DNA from: Stutzerimonas kunmingensis
Lineage (GTDB): Bacteria; Pseudomonadota; Gammaproteobacteria; Pseudomonadales; Pseudomonadaceae
DNA: 64,000 nucleotides
Assembly: GCF_002929225.1 (NCBI RefSeq)
Contig: NZ_PISM01000020.1
Location: 1 to 64,000, forward strand
Reading direction: 5' to 3'
The notes below the pieces were generated by a model that worked only from the letters and a program-made list of their open reading frames with translations, was not told the origin of the DNA and ran no database searches. Positions 53,624-62,356 of the stretch are shown one piece after another. The position numbers were made by a program, and so were the translations under genes. The first letter of the stretch is position 1, and every line of letters begins with the position of its first letter.

Positions 53624-54147
53624 TACATATGGCCCATCTTCTTCTTGGCCATGCCCCCGCCCATGCTCGAATCCATCTTCTGCATGGTGGCGTCGACCTT
53701 CTGCATCTGCATCTCGCAGTGCTCCATGTCCTCCTTCATCTGCTGCATGTGCTGCATCGTGGCGGGCATGTCCATGTCCTTATGCGCGGAGGCATCGCCA
53801 GCCTTCATCGCCATGGCCTGCTGATGCATCTGCATGCTGCCTTCCTGCATCTGTCGGCCCATGGCCTCCATGGCTTGCCCCCGTTCGCGCATCATGGCTG
53901 CCATCTCCTCCATGTGCGTGGCCATGGCATCGGGCGTTGCGGGCGCATTCTGAGAAGCAGGGGACTTCGGATCGGTAGGGTGCGCCGCTGGAGCGTGAGG
54001 TGCCGCCGGGGTGCTGGCGGGCTGCTGCCCCATGGCGCCTGGCATGGCATCCTTCTTGTGCATGTCATCATCAGCGAGCGTCGTCCCAGCGAGGAGTATT
54101 CCCACGAAGCAAATTGGAGCGAGGGGTGTGCGTCGGTGCGGTCTCAT
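53623..54147 (-). CDS. Exported Met/His-rich protein
   Basis: A 174-residue protein with a signal peptide (PLAPICFVGILLAGTTLADD) and a mature part rich in Met, Gln and His (MHKKDAMPGAMGQQ, METhionine-rich helices such as MQEGSMQMHQQAMAM, and MEHCEMQMQKVDATMQ). The C-terminal half looks like a long amphipathic helix. It is the first gene of the minus-strand operon, with a strong AGGAGG site 5 bp before the ATG. It probably binds Cu(I) or Ag(I); this is inference from composition and setting. Confidence 0.8.
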   Translation of the reverse strand: MRPHRRTPLAPICFVGILLAGTTLADDDMHKKDAMPGAMGQQPASTPAAPHAPAAHPTDPKSPASQNAPATPDAMATHMEEMAAMMRERGQAMEAMGRQMQEGSMQMHQQAMAMKAGDASAHKDMDMPATMQHMQQMKEDMEHCEMQMQKVDATMQKMDSSMGGGMAKKKMGHM

Positions 54148-54547
54148 GACAACCTCCTAATGGTTGTTTTTCTGACTTTGGCTGTGGGCGTAGGAAAAAC
54201 TACCTTACAGATCAGGCTATTACTAATAGCCTACGGAGAAGAAGCTGTCGTAAACCTTACTTGTGCATTACATTTTCACGTTTGTTGGTGAAATAGTTGT
54301 ATTGATTTTGAAGAGGAGGTAGCAGGTTATTTGTGGTTTGCGGCGGCGGAGATAGCAGGTGTTTTGCGAGTAGTACGCTGAAAATATGTTAGTTTAGGTA
54401 ACTGACATAAATGTAAAGTTTAGGTTATATAAACGACAGGTCTGATCTGCAATAAAGCCAAACAATATTTACGAACTATTCGAGGCTCGCTCATAAACGG
54501 GTCCAAGCTTTCCCTTGTGCCGAAATTTGCGTGCTTCGGAGTTAAAC
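54148..54547. other. Divergent promoter region
   Basis: A 400-bp AT-rich region between the minus-strand cytochrome operon and the plus-strand cus operon. It contains the operator motif at 54403-54416. No gene is supported. Confidence 0.7.
54403..54416. promoter_or_regulatory. Candidate copper-responsive operator in the divergent region
   Basis: TGACATAAATGTAA fits TNAC-N6-GTAA and is nearly symmetric, so it could serve either direction. It lies 145 bp before the small gene ahead of cusC and about 255 bp before the minus-strand operon. Confidence 0.5.
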
Positions 54548-54703
54548 ATGATGAATGACTTGATCAAATATCGCGCCTGGTCGGCACACCCGTTTCCGCT
54601 CTCCGCTCATGACTGGCGTGGTGCGCAAGCCGAAGTCCTCGAATATTCTAGTTGTCGTTGCTGCAATCAACGGGACCGGCACTGCAGTAAGGAGATTCTA
54701 TGA
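54548..54703 (+). CDS. Small Cys-rich protein coupled to the cus operon
   Basis: A 51-residue reading frame, MMNDLIKYRAWSAHPFPLSA followed by a tail CRCCNQRDRHCSKEIL with four Cys and several His. GGAG lies 6 bp before the ATG, and its stop overlaps the start of cusC by 4 bp (ATGA), so it is probably translated and coupled. It could be a cytosolic metal-binding peptide or a regulatory leader. I do not recognise it from a family. Confidence 0.5.
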   Translation: MMNDLIKYRAWSAHPFPLSAHDWRGAQAEVLEYSSCRCCNQRDRHCSKEIL

Positions 54704-55986
54704 ACTGGATCGTTCAGCCGCTGCCCGTCCGCAGTTGGGGGCTGCTAGCACCCGTCATCCTAGGCCTTGCTCTGAGCAGCGGCGCGCAGGCTTCGCCAGG
54801 GTCAGCCGAGCTTGGCGCCACGTTGCCTCCGCTGCTAGACCTGCTTGAACGGCAGAGCCCAGAGCTCCGGGCTGTCGGGCATGAGAGGCAGGCCGCCTGG
54901 GAGCGTCCCGATGTAGCCGGTGCGCTCCCGGACCCGATGCTCACTTTTGAGGAAATGGGCATCGCCCGCGACGACCCGAGCCTATCGCCCAGCGGCGTTG
55001 GCAGCACACGTTACGCGTTCCGTCAGACTTTTCCTATTGGCGGCAAGCGGGGGCTTGCTCGCGAGATCGCAGAGGCGGGCGCCGAGCAGGCAGCGGCCCG
55101 CGAGCGCCTGAGCCGAGTCGAGCTCAGGAGTCTCGTCAAGCTTGCCTTCAACGAATACCAGTATGCCCACGCAGCCATCCAGGTCACCGAGGAGCTGCGG
55201 GCGCTGGTGGATGAGCTTGAGAGTATTGCCCAAGCTCGCTACAGAGTGGGGCTTGCGCCGCAACAGGACGTGATCAAGGCTCAGACCGAGCACACCAGTC
55301 TGCAGAGCGAGCTGCTGACGCTGGAACGCGACCGACGCGGCACGGCGGCGCGGTTGAACGGCATCTTGGCGCGCCCTGCGAACTCGCCGCTGGCGGAGCC
55401 CGCCGGTTGGCCTGCTCTGCCTGCATCAGTGCCGACCTTGGCTGAGCTGCAGGCTCGTATCTTCGGTGGCAATCCTCAACTGGCTGAGCTCAATGCACGA
55501 ATTCAAGAGGCCCAGCGTGCTGAGGCGCTTGCCAGCCGAAACTGGATTCCGGATATCACCGTCGGCACTGCCGTCGTCCAGATGGGTAACCGGGCCGAAG
55601 AGTTCGAGTTGATGCTGGAGATGAATATCCCGCTGTGGGGCAAACGCCGCAGCGCAGAGCAGCGCGAGGCCGTTTCCTTGCGCTACGCCGCCGAGGCTCG
55701 TCGCGAGGCGGTCAACAGCCGTCTCGCGGGCAGCGTAGGTGAAGCGTGGTCGGCGTTGGAGACAGCCTTTCGACAGCACGAACTGATTGACAGAACGCTC
55801 CTGCCGCAGGCGGAGCTCACCTATCAATCGGCGCTCGCCAGCTATCAGACCGGCAACGTCGATTTCGCGACCTTGCTTGATGCCCAGCGACAGATTCGCC
55901 AGCTGAGGCTGTCGCTGCTCTCGCTGGCGCTGGAGCAACGAGTCCAAGTGGTGGAATTGGAACGTCTTGTCGGAGCAGAACTATGA
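54700..55986 (+). CDS. cusC: TolC-family outer membrane channel of a Cu/Ag efflux system
   Basis: A 428-residue protein with a signal peptide (LLAPVILGLALSSGAQA) and the TolC-type duplicated helical pattern (LAEIAEAGAEQAA-like coiled coils; YQTGNVDFATLLDAQRQIRQL near the C terminus). It forms the outer membrane duct of the CusCBA complex. Its stop overlaps cusB by 4 bp. GGAG precedes the ATG. Symbol chosen from context; it could equally be called a CzcC-like protein. Confidence 0.9.
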   Translation: MNWIVQPLPVRSWGLLAPVILGLALSSGAQASPGSAELGATLPPLLDLLERQSPELRAVGHERQAAWERPDVAGALPDPMLTFEEMGIARDDPSLSPSGVGSTRYAFRQTFPIGGKRGLAREIAEAGAEQAAARERLSRVELRSLVKLAFNEYQYAHAAIQVTEELRALVDELESIAQARYRVGLAPQQDVIKAQTEHTSLQSELLTLERDRRGTAARLNGILARPANSPLAEPAGWPALPASVPTLAELQARIFGGNPQLAELNARIQEAQRAEALASRNWIPDITVGTAVVQMGNRAEEFELMLEMNIPLWGKRRSAEQREAVSLRYAAEARREAVNSRLAGSVGEAWSALETAFRQHELIDRTLLPQAELTYQSALASYQTGNVDFATLLDAQRQIRQLRLSLLSLALEQRVQVVELERLVGAEL

Positions 55987-57620
55987 ATCGCAGCATGATT
56001 TTCGGCGCAGGTGCGCTCGCCCTTGCGACGGCAATCGCCGGCTTCGGTGGTGGCTACATGGTGGCGCAAAGGACAGGCTCCTCGGAGGTAGCTGGAAGCA
56101 CCGCCCCACAAGAGCGCAAGGTTCTGTACTACCGCAACCCCATGGGGCTGCCCGACACGTCGCCAGTGCCCAAGAAGGATCCGATGGGGATGGACTACAT
56201 CCCGGTCTACGCCGACAAGGGGCCTGCTGCCGCGCAGGGCGAGCGCAAGATCCTGTACTACCGCAATCCCATGGGACTGCCGGACACCTCCCCGGTGCCG
56301 AAGAAGGACTCCATGGGTATGGAGTACATCCCCGTTTATGAGGGTGATGAATCGGGAAACACCGTTGTAATCAGCCCTGAGAAGGTGCAGTTGCTGGGTG
56401 TACTGTCTTCGCCAGTTGAGCGCCGCGTGCTCACCCGTACAGTGCGTGCAGTCGGTACGGTGCAGGTCGACGAGCGCGGCCAATACACCTTGGCGCCCAA
56501 GTTTGAGGGTTGGATCGAAAAGCTCTACGTCAACACGACCGGTGAGCCGGTTCGCAAAGGCCAGCCACTTATGGAGGTCTACAGCCCCGAGCTGGTGTCG
56601 GCGCAGCAGGAGTTCCTGATCGCCAATGCCGGGCAGCAAAGTCTTGCCGGCGGCAGCGCGGCCGCGCAAAAGGGGCTCGCCTCCCTCTCCTATTCTGCCC
56701 TTGAGCGGCTACGCAATTGGGATATCGGGGAAGCACAGCTTGAACGGTTGCGTCGTACTGGCAAGGTAACTCGCACTTTGACGATCGCCGCGCCCGTGGA
56801 TGGCGTGGTATTGGATAAGCCATCGGTTGAAGGTATGCGCTTTCAGCCAGGGGATGCCCTCTACCGAATCGCGGATCTCGATACCGTCTGGCTTATCGCT
56901 GAGGTTTTCGAGCAGGATCTGGCGTTAGTTCAGCTTGGGCAGAAGGCGCAGCTTACGGTAAGCGCCTATCCCGACCGGCGCTTTAGGGGCGAGGTAACCT
57001 TCGTTTATCCCGATCTGTCGCCGGAGACTCGCACCGCCAGGGTTCGCATCGAGCTAACCAATCCCGACGGCCTGCTTAAGCCGGCTATGTTCGGCACCGC
57101 TCAGCTCGCAGCAGGTGAGCAGGCGCCGGTGCTCGCAGTGCCTGACTCGGCGGTAATCGACAGCGGTACTCGCCGGATTGCGCTGGTTGCCCTGGGCGAA
57201 GGTCGCTTTGAGCCGCGCGAACTGCGCACAGGCAGGCGTGCCGACGGCTACCTTGAGGTGTTGGAAGGGCTGGGGGAGGGCGAGTCAGTAGTCACGCGCG
57301 CCAACTTCCTGATAGACGCCGAGAGCAACCTAAAGGCAGCGCTAAGCGGCATGAGTGGGAAGTCGGCTTCGACTGCAGAAGCGGATCCCCATGCCCATGG
57401 AGCCGCCGTCGGGCCTGACGGTCCCGCCGCGCCAGGCAATGCCGATGCACTTCATCGTCATGCTGGACACGACGATCACAGTGATAGCGGCAGTTACGAG
57501 AGCAACGAGCTTCATAAGCCGGCGGGTGAGGTGGATGCGGGCCACGGTAGCGACGCTGAGTCTGGGAGTCACCCAGATCATGTGATGCCGGACGGCGGCC
57601 ATTCCCATGGAGGGCATTAA
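55983..57620 (+). CDS. cusB: Periplasmic adaptor of a Cu/Ag RND efflux system
   Basis: A 545-residue membrane-fusion protein. After an N-terminal anchor (ALALATAIAGFGGGYMVA) there are two heavy-metal-binding repeats at about 45-77 and 87-119, each with YYRNPMGLPDTSPVPKKD and MGMxYIPVY; most relatives have one. Lipoyl/barrel domains follow (GWIEKLYVNTTGEPVRKGQ). The last 75 residues are His-rich (HRHAGHDDHSD, GGHSHGGH). It passes Cu(I)/Ag(I) to CusA and joins it to CusC. Confidence 0.95.
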   Translation: MNRSMIFGAGALALATAIAGFGGGYMVAQRTGSSEVAGSTAPQERKVLYYRNPMGLPDTSPVPKKDPMGMDYIPVYADKGPAAAQGERKILYYRNPMGLPDTSPVPKKDSMGMEYIPVYEGDESGNTVVISPEKVQLLGVLSSPVERRVLTRTVRAVGTVQVDERGQYTLAPKFEGWIEKLYVNTTGEPVRKGQPLMEVYSPELVSAQQEFLIANAGQQSLAGGSAAAQKGLASLSYSALERLRNWDIGEAQLERLRRTGKVTRTLTIAAPVDGVVLDKPSVEGMRFQPGDALYRIADLDTVWLIAEVFEQDLALVQLGQKAQLTVSAYPDRRFRGEVTFVYPDLSPETRTARVRIELTNPDGLLKPAMFGTAQLAAGEQAPVLAVPDSAVIDSGTRRIALVALGEGRFEPRELRTGRRADGYLEVLEGLGEGESVVTRANFLIDAESNLKAALSGMSGKSASTAEADPHAHGAAVGPDGPAAPGNADALHRHAGHDDHSDSGSYESNELHKPAGEVDAGHGSDAESGSHPDHVMPDGGHSHGGH

Positions 57621-57622
57621 GC

Positions 57623-60600
57623 ATGCTTGCCAAAATCATTGAATGGTCGGTGCGCAACGTCTTCCTTGTGTTGCTCGCCACGCTGATTATCATCGGCGCC
57701 GGCATCTACGCGGTAATGAAAACCCCACTGGACGCACTGCCGGACCTATCCGACGTGCAGGTGATTGTGTACACCGAATATCCTGGGCAGGCCCCGCAGG
57801 TGGTAGAGGATCAGGTCACCTATCCGCTTACCACGGCGCTGCTATCGGTGCCCAACTCCAAGGTGGTGCGAGGCTTCTCGTTTTTCGGTGCCTCCTTCGT
57901 CTATGTCATCTTCGAGGACGGTACCGACATCTATTGGGCCCGCTCGCGGGTGCTGGAGTACCTCAACTTCGCTTCGAAGAACCTGCCAGCGGGGGTGACA
58001 CCCGCGTTAGGGCCAGATGCCACAGGTGTGGGCTGGGTCTACCAATACGCCTTGACCAGCACACGTCATACCCTTGCTGAGCTACGCACCCTGCAAGACT
58101 GGTTCGTGCGCTATCAGCTCACCAAGGCCGAAGGCATATCCGAGATTGCGAGCATCGGAGGCTTTGTCCAGCAGTACCAGGTCACCGTTGACCCGCAGAA
58201 GCTTCAGGCCTATGACATCCCGTTGAGCCGGATATCTGAAGTCATCCGTACCAGCAATGCCGACGTCGGTGGCCGCATCGTAGAGATGAGCGAGACCGAG
58301 TACATGGTGCGCGGTCGTGGCTACCTGCGCGGTGCAGAGGACATCGAGAAACTGGTGCTGAAAGCTTCACGCGGAATTCCGGTTCTGCTGCGTGATGTAG
58401 CTCGCGTCGAACTCGGCCCGGACGAGCGTCGCGGCGTCGTTGAGCTCGATGGAGAGGGTGAGGTGGTCGGCGGCATCGCCGTTGCCCGCTACGGCGAGAA
58501 TGCTATGTCCGTGATCGACAATCTTGAGGCCAAAATAGAGGAGATCCGTCCCGGCCTGCCGGAAGGAGTGAATATCGAGACGGTGTACGACCGCTCGGAT
58601 CTTATCCAGCGCGCTGTCGACAATCTCAAGTTCACGCTTCTTGAAGAGTCGATCATCGTTGCGCTGGTGTGCGTTGTGTTTCTTCTGCACGTGCGCAGTG
58701 CGCTGGTGGCCATCCTCATGCTGCCGATTGGCATCCTAATGTCCTTCATCGCCATGCGCTGGCTAGGGCTCAACTCCAACATCATGAGTTTGGGCGGCAT
58801 CGCGATCGCCATCGGTGCGATGGTGGACGCAGCTATTGTGATGATCGAGAATGCCCACAAGCACCTGGAGCGAGCGCCGCCGGAGAAGCCGCGTGTACAT
58901 ATTATAATCGAGGCCTGTCGGGAGGTAGGCCCTGCGCTGTTCTTCTCGCTGCTGATCATCACAGTCTCCTTCCTACCGGTGTTCACGCTGGAGTCGCAGG
59001 AGGGGAGGATGTTCTCGCCGCTGGCGCTCACCAAGACCTTCGCTATGGGCGCTGCGGCGCTGCTATCAGTGACCCTGGTGCCGGTGCTGATGCTGCTGTT
59101 CGTGCGAGGGCGGATAATCCCCGAGCACAAGAACCCGGTGAACCGCTTTCTGATATGGGTCTACCGCCCGATCATCCAAGGTGTGCTGCGTTGGAAGGTG
59201 ATGACAATCGTTGTAGCGCTGGTGGTTTTGGTCGTTAGCATTTTGCCGGCGCGGCAGCTCGGTAGCGAGTTCATGCCGCGACTCAACGAGGGCACGCTGC
59301 TGTATATGCCAGCCTCGCTTCCTGGTATGTCTATTACCAAGGCCGCTGAGCTCATGCAAACGCAGGACCGGATCATCAAGAGCTTCCCAGAGGTGGCCTC
59401 GGTGTTTGGCAAGGCGGGCCGCGCGGCCACGGCCACCGACCCGGCGCCGGTGGAAATGTTCGAGACGGTGGTTAACCTCAAACCGGAGAAAGAGTGGCGG
59501 CCAGGAATGACGGTGGACAAGCTCATCGCCGAGATGAACGACGCGCTGAAATTTCCGGGCGTGGCAAATAGCTGGACTATGCCCATCCAAGGGCGCTTGG
59601 ACATGCTCTCCACCGGCATTCGAACGCCCATTGGCATCAAGGTATTTGGCATGGACCTCGCCGGGATCGAGCGGCTAGCAACTCAGATTGAAGCGGTTGT
59701 GCAGGCAGTGCCCGGCACCACCAGCGCGTTTGCCGAACGTATTACAGGCGGCTTCTACCTCGACATTTCGCCCGACTATGACGCCTTGGCCCGCTACGGC
59801 TTGACGGTAGGGGAAGTGCAAACGGTGATTAGCACCGCCCTTGGCGGCGAGCTTGTGACCACCACTGTCGAAGGGCGGGAGCGATTCGGCGTCAATGTGC
59901 GCTATCCGCGAGAGCTGCGTTCCGATCCCCAACGGATCGGCACTGAAGTGCTAGTGCCGACGCCGAGCGGTGCACAGATACCACTCGGCCAGCTTACGGA
60001 CATCAGCATCACTAAGGGCGCGCCGAGCATCCGCACTGAGAACGCATTGCTATCGGCCTATATCTACGTGGATATTCGTGATAGGGATATCGGTAGCTAC
60101 GTGCGCGAGGCGCAGCAAGCTGTACAGGAGCAAGTGAGTTTCCCGCCTGGGTATTATGTCACCTGGAGCGGCCAGTTTGAGTACATGGAGAGAGCGGCCG
60201 AGCGGCTGAAAATCGTAGTGCCGTTGACGCTGGTGGTGATCTTCCTCCTGCTGTATCTGAACTTCCGGCGGCTTACCGAGACGCTGATCGTCATGCTCTC
60301 AGTGCCATTCTCGCTGGTAGGTGGCGTTTGGCTGATGTGGGCGTTGGGCTACAACTTCTCCGTTGCAGTAGCGGTGGGTTTCATTGCTCTGGCTGGCGTT
60401 GCCGCGGAGACAGGCGTGATCATGCTGATCTACCTTGACCACGCGCTCGATGAGCGTCGAGCAGAGCGGGAGGCTGCCGGTGAAAAGCTGACGGTGGATG
60501 ACCTTTACCAGGCAGTGATAATTGGCGCGGTGGATCGAGTGCGGCCGAAGATAATGACTGTGGTTGCCATCATGGCCGGTCTGTTGCCAATCATGTGGGG

Positions 60601-60745
60601 CACCGGTACCGGATCGGAGGTGATGAGGCGCATCGCCGCGCCGATGGTGGGCGGCATGGTTTCTTCGACGATTCTTACGCTGGTTGTTATTCCGGCGATC
60701 TATACGCTCGTGAAACAGCGTGGCCTGGCCCGTTCGGCTTGCTAA
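57623..60745 (+). CDS. cusA: Heavy-metal RND efflux pump, Cu(I)/Ag(I) type
   Basis: A 1040-residue inner-membrane proton antiporter of the HME-RND group. The segment GAMVDAAIVMIENAHKHLE in helix 4 is the form found in CusA/SilA rather than the divalent-metal CzcA form. Twelve membrane helices and two large periplasmic loops are complete. It starts MLAKIIEWSVRNVFLVLLAT 2 bp after cusB and ends the operon. Confidence 0.96.
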   Translation: MLAKIIEWSVRNVFLVLLATLIIIGAGIYAVMKTPLDALPDLSDVQVIVYTEYPGQAPQVVEDQVTYPLTTALLSVPNSKVVRGFSFFGASFVYVIFEDGTDIYWARSRVLEYLNFASKNLPAGVTPALGPDATGVGWVYQYALTSTRHTLAELRTLQDWFVRYQLTKAEGISEIASIGGFVQQYQVTVDPQKLQAYDIPLSRISEVIRTSNADVGGRIVEMSETEYMVRGRGYLRGAEDIEKLVLKASRGIPVLLRDVARVELGPDERRGVVELDGEGEVVGGIAVARYGENAMSVIDNLEAKIEEIRPGLPEGVNIETVYDRSDLIQRAVDNLKFTLLEESIIVALVCVVFLLHVRSALVAILMLPIGILMSFIAMRWLGLNSNIMSLGGIAIAIGAMVDAAIVMIENAHKHLERAPPEKPRVHIIIEACREVGPALFFSLLIITVSFLPVFTLESQEGRMFSPLALTKTFAMGAAALLSVTLVPVLMLLFVRGRIIPEHKNPVNRFLIWVYRPIIQGVLRWKVMTIVVALVVLVVSILPARQLGSEFMPRLNEGTLLYMPASLPGMSITKAAELMQTQDRIIKSFPEVASVFGKAGRAATATDPAPVEMFETVVNLKPEKEWRPGMTVDKLIAEMNDALKFPGVANSWTMPIQGRLDMLSTGIRTPIGIKVFGMDLAGIERLATQIEAVVQAVPGTTSAFAERITGGFYLDISPDYDALARYGLTVGEVQTVISTALGGELVTTTVEGRERFGVNVRYPRELRSDPQRIGTEVLVPTPSGAQIPLGQLTDISITKGAPSIRTENALLSAYIYVDIRDRDIGSYVREAQQAVQEQVSFPPGYYVTWSGQFEYMERAAERLKIVVPLTLVVIFLLLYLNFRRLTETLIVMLSVPFSLVGGVWLMWALGYNFSVAVAVGFIALAGVAAETGVIMLIYLDHALDERRAEREAAGEKLTVDDLYQAVIIGAVDRVRPKIMTVVAIMAGLLPIMWGTGTGSEVMRRIAAPMVGGMVSSTILTLVVIPAIYTLVKQRGLARSAC

Positions 60746-61461
60746 ATGATGCGGATTCGAGCATCGATTTGTTCGAATCCGCCCTGATCGTCCGGCCGGT
60801 GGGTAATCGCATCGACTCCGACACCGATTCGCATCCTCCATCAGTCATTCGCGACGCTAATGGAGCCATAGATCTTGGAGGCGAAACGGTGTCGCTGCTG
60901 ACTGTGCAGGCGCGATTCCCATCGACGGTATCGTCAACAACCAAAAGGCCCCAGGCTAAAATAGAGAAGACGTTGCATCGCCTGATAGATGTGCCGTGCA
61001 GCATGGCGCACGTGAAGTACGTTGCCGAAATCGATCTGGCGCTTAACCAGAAGTACTCGGCGTGCGGCATTCGCATCGCCTCCTAATTCCACCGGTCTTC
61101 ATCTGGTCGCCGTGATGGATCTTGGTTTACGCCAGCTAACAAGCCAGGTCGAGCAGCACCGCAGATTCCAAATAACTGCCGCGGGAATCCATTCTCGGAC
61201 GGCAGGCCAAGCGATGCGAATGGACAGCCACGCAAATCAGGCTTCGTGTCGATCACGTCTGCTACCTGTAGCAGCTACTTCGATCCAGGCGACCTGGCGT
61301 GGCCTCGGTGATTGCCACCATCGGGTGCTTCATCGGGCTACACAGAGCAAACGAAGCGGCATTGTACGGATTAAGCTTGCCGCACTCACCGCCTCAAGAT
61401 CTTGGCGGTACTGCCTGCGCCCGCCACTTTCGTGAGGCAGTCGTATCCGCGTTGGGCAGCC
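60746..61461. other. Stretch without a recognised gene
   Basis: About 715 bp. Open frames of 60-163 codons occur on both strands (for example 60687-61076 minus), but none has a good ribosome site or recognisable content. Probably eroded cargo. Confidence 0.5.
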
Positions 61462-61707
61462 CTAGCTCCGCAATTGCGCGCTAAAATGAAAGACGCTCCC
61501 CGCCGTTACCTTATGCTTCATGGGTAAGGCGCGAAGCCGCGTCTCTGAGCCGTCCGGATCAATTCGAACGAGCCATCCATCCCTCGCCATTATCAGCGTA
61601 CGGCCTGCCTGAACTGCACGCAGGTAAGCAGCATGCGTGGCGCTGGCTGCGAGCGCAGGAATCAATCCCTCGGGATGGCCAATTTCGTGGTCGCTGGGCT
61701 CTGTCAT
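61462..61707 (-). CDS. Small hypothetical protein
   Basis: An 81-residue protein, MTEPSDHEIGHPEGLIPALA followed by AAYLRAVQAGRTLIMARDGW and a basic end. GGAGG lies 7 bp before the ATG, which supports translation. No signal or membrane segment. It is transcribed away from the AbrB-like gene 100 bp to its right. I do not recognise its family. Confidence 0.6.
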   Translation of the reverse strand: MTEPSDHEIGHPEGLIPALAASATHAAYLRAVQAGRTLIMARDGWLVRIDPDGSETRLRALPMKHKVTAGSVFHFSAQLRS

Positions 61708-61809
61708 GGTTTAGCCTCCAAATAGGGGGAATCTACGACATGGGTGTGCGCTATGGTAAGGCGTCTCCGCCATGCTTCTGACTTTAGCTTCTGTAAGGAG
61801 GGTGGCGTC

Positions 61810-62001
61810 ATGGACACACCTAACAGCTGGCGAGTTGTCTGCCAAGATCCGGGAGACGGCAGCGGAGACGTAATCGTTGAGCTTCCATCTGAGTTACTTG
61901 CGAAACTCGGTTGGACGCTGGGAGATGAGCTGATAGTGGAGAAAAGCGAGGAGGGATTTTCCCTAAAGCTCAAACCGCGGCCCGTGAACGCACCTCTTTA
62001 G
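61810..62001 (+). CDS. AbrB/MazE/SpoVT-like DNA-binding protein
   Basis: A 63-residue protein, MDTPNSWRVVCQDPGDGSGD followed by IVELPSELLAKLGWTLGDELIVEK, the swapped-hairpin beta-barrel pattern of AbrB-type transition regulators and antitoxins. GGAGG lies 8 bp before the ATG. No toxin follows on the same strand. It lies just inside the left end of the Tn7-like element. Confidence 0.75.
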   Translation: MDTPNSWRVVCQDPGDGSGDVIVELPSELLAKLGWTLGDELIVEKSEEGFSLKLKPRPVNAPL

Positions 62002-62208
62002 GCGGATTGCACCGCATAGGCGGCATAGCCAATGAGGCGTTCCGGCGTTAGATCGAACTGCGCTTCGAAACACTCGACCATCGTTCTGGTCGAGTCGACT
62101 GCGGCAGTACGATGCACCGGAGTCGTTTCCACTTACATGATCACGCCATGCTCGGTGTCGCTCAGGAAGTTGGCGGAGTAGGCAAAATAAGCCGAGCCAG
62201 GGCGGCGG

Positions 62209-62349
62209 TGTCAGACTTTATTCCTGGCTGCGGTGGGGCTTTTCCGGCGGACGCGTTAGGCTGTGTCGAACTATATTTCCGTTGTTGCGGCATGCCATAG
62301 CGCTGAAGCTTGCGGATTTTGCGGCCCTCTATGTCAAACTATATTCTGG
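62209..62349 (-). repeat. Left-end TnsB-like binding sites
   Basis: Three related 18-19 bp units lie on the minus strand: CCAGAATATAGTTTGACA (62332-62349), GGAAATATAGTTCGACA (62264-62280) and CCAGGAATAAAGTCTGACA (62209-62227). They are 55 and 68 bp apart. The AATAT-n-TTGACA core also occurs in the right-end sites (AAATATTTTGACA at 36744-36756), both pointing inwards. Three spread sites match the plan of Tn7L. Confidence 0.75.
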
Positions 62350-62356
62350 GCATCCA

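Larger units (their letters stand above)
36712..62356. mobile_element. Tn7-like transposon at attTn7 carrying copper/silver genes
   Basis: The element is 25,645 bp by the ends I infer. Both ends start TGG when read inwards (TGGTTTTTGCC at the glmS end; TGGATGCCC on the minus strand at the other). A 5-bp direct repeat CGTGT flanks it. TnsB-like sites are packed at the glmS end and spread out at the far end, as in Tn7R and Tn7L. tnsA, tnsB and tnsC run inwards from the glmS-proximal end, which is the Tn7 orientation. tnsC is truncated and no tnsD/tniQ is seen. Known Tn7-type ends usually start TGT, so the boundaries could be off by a few bases. Confidence 0.8.

Noticed and set aside
61340..61350. 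ACA followed by GAGCA as a possible transposon end
   Set aside because: One base differs from the glmS-side sequence and no TnsB-like repeats lie nearby; the 62.2-62.36 kb end fits far better.
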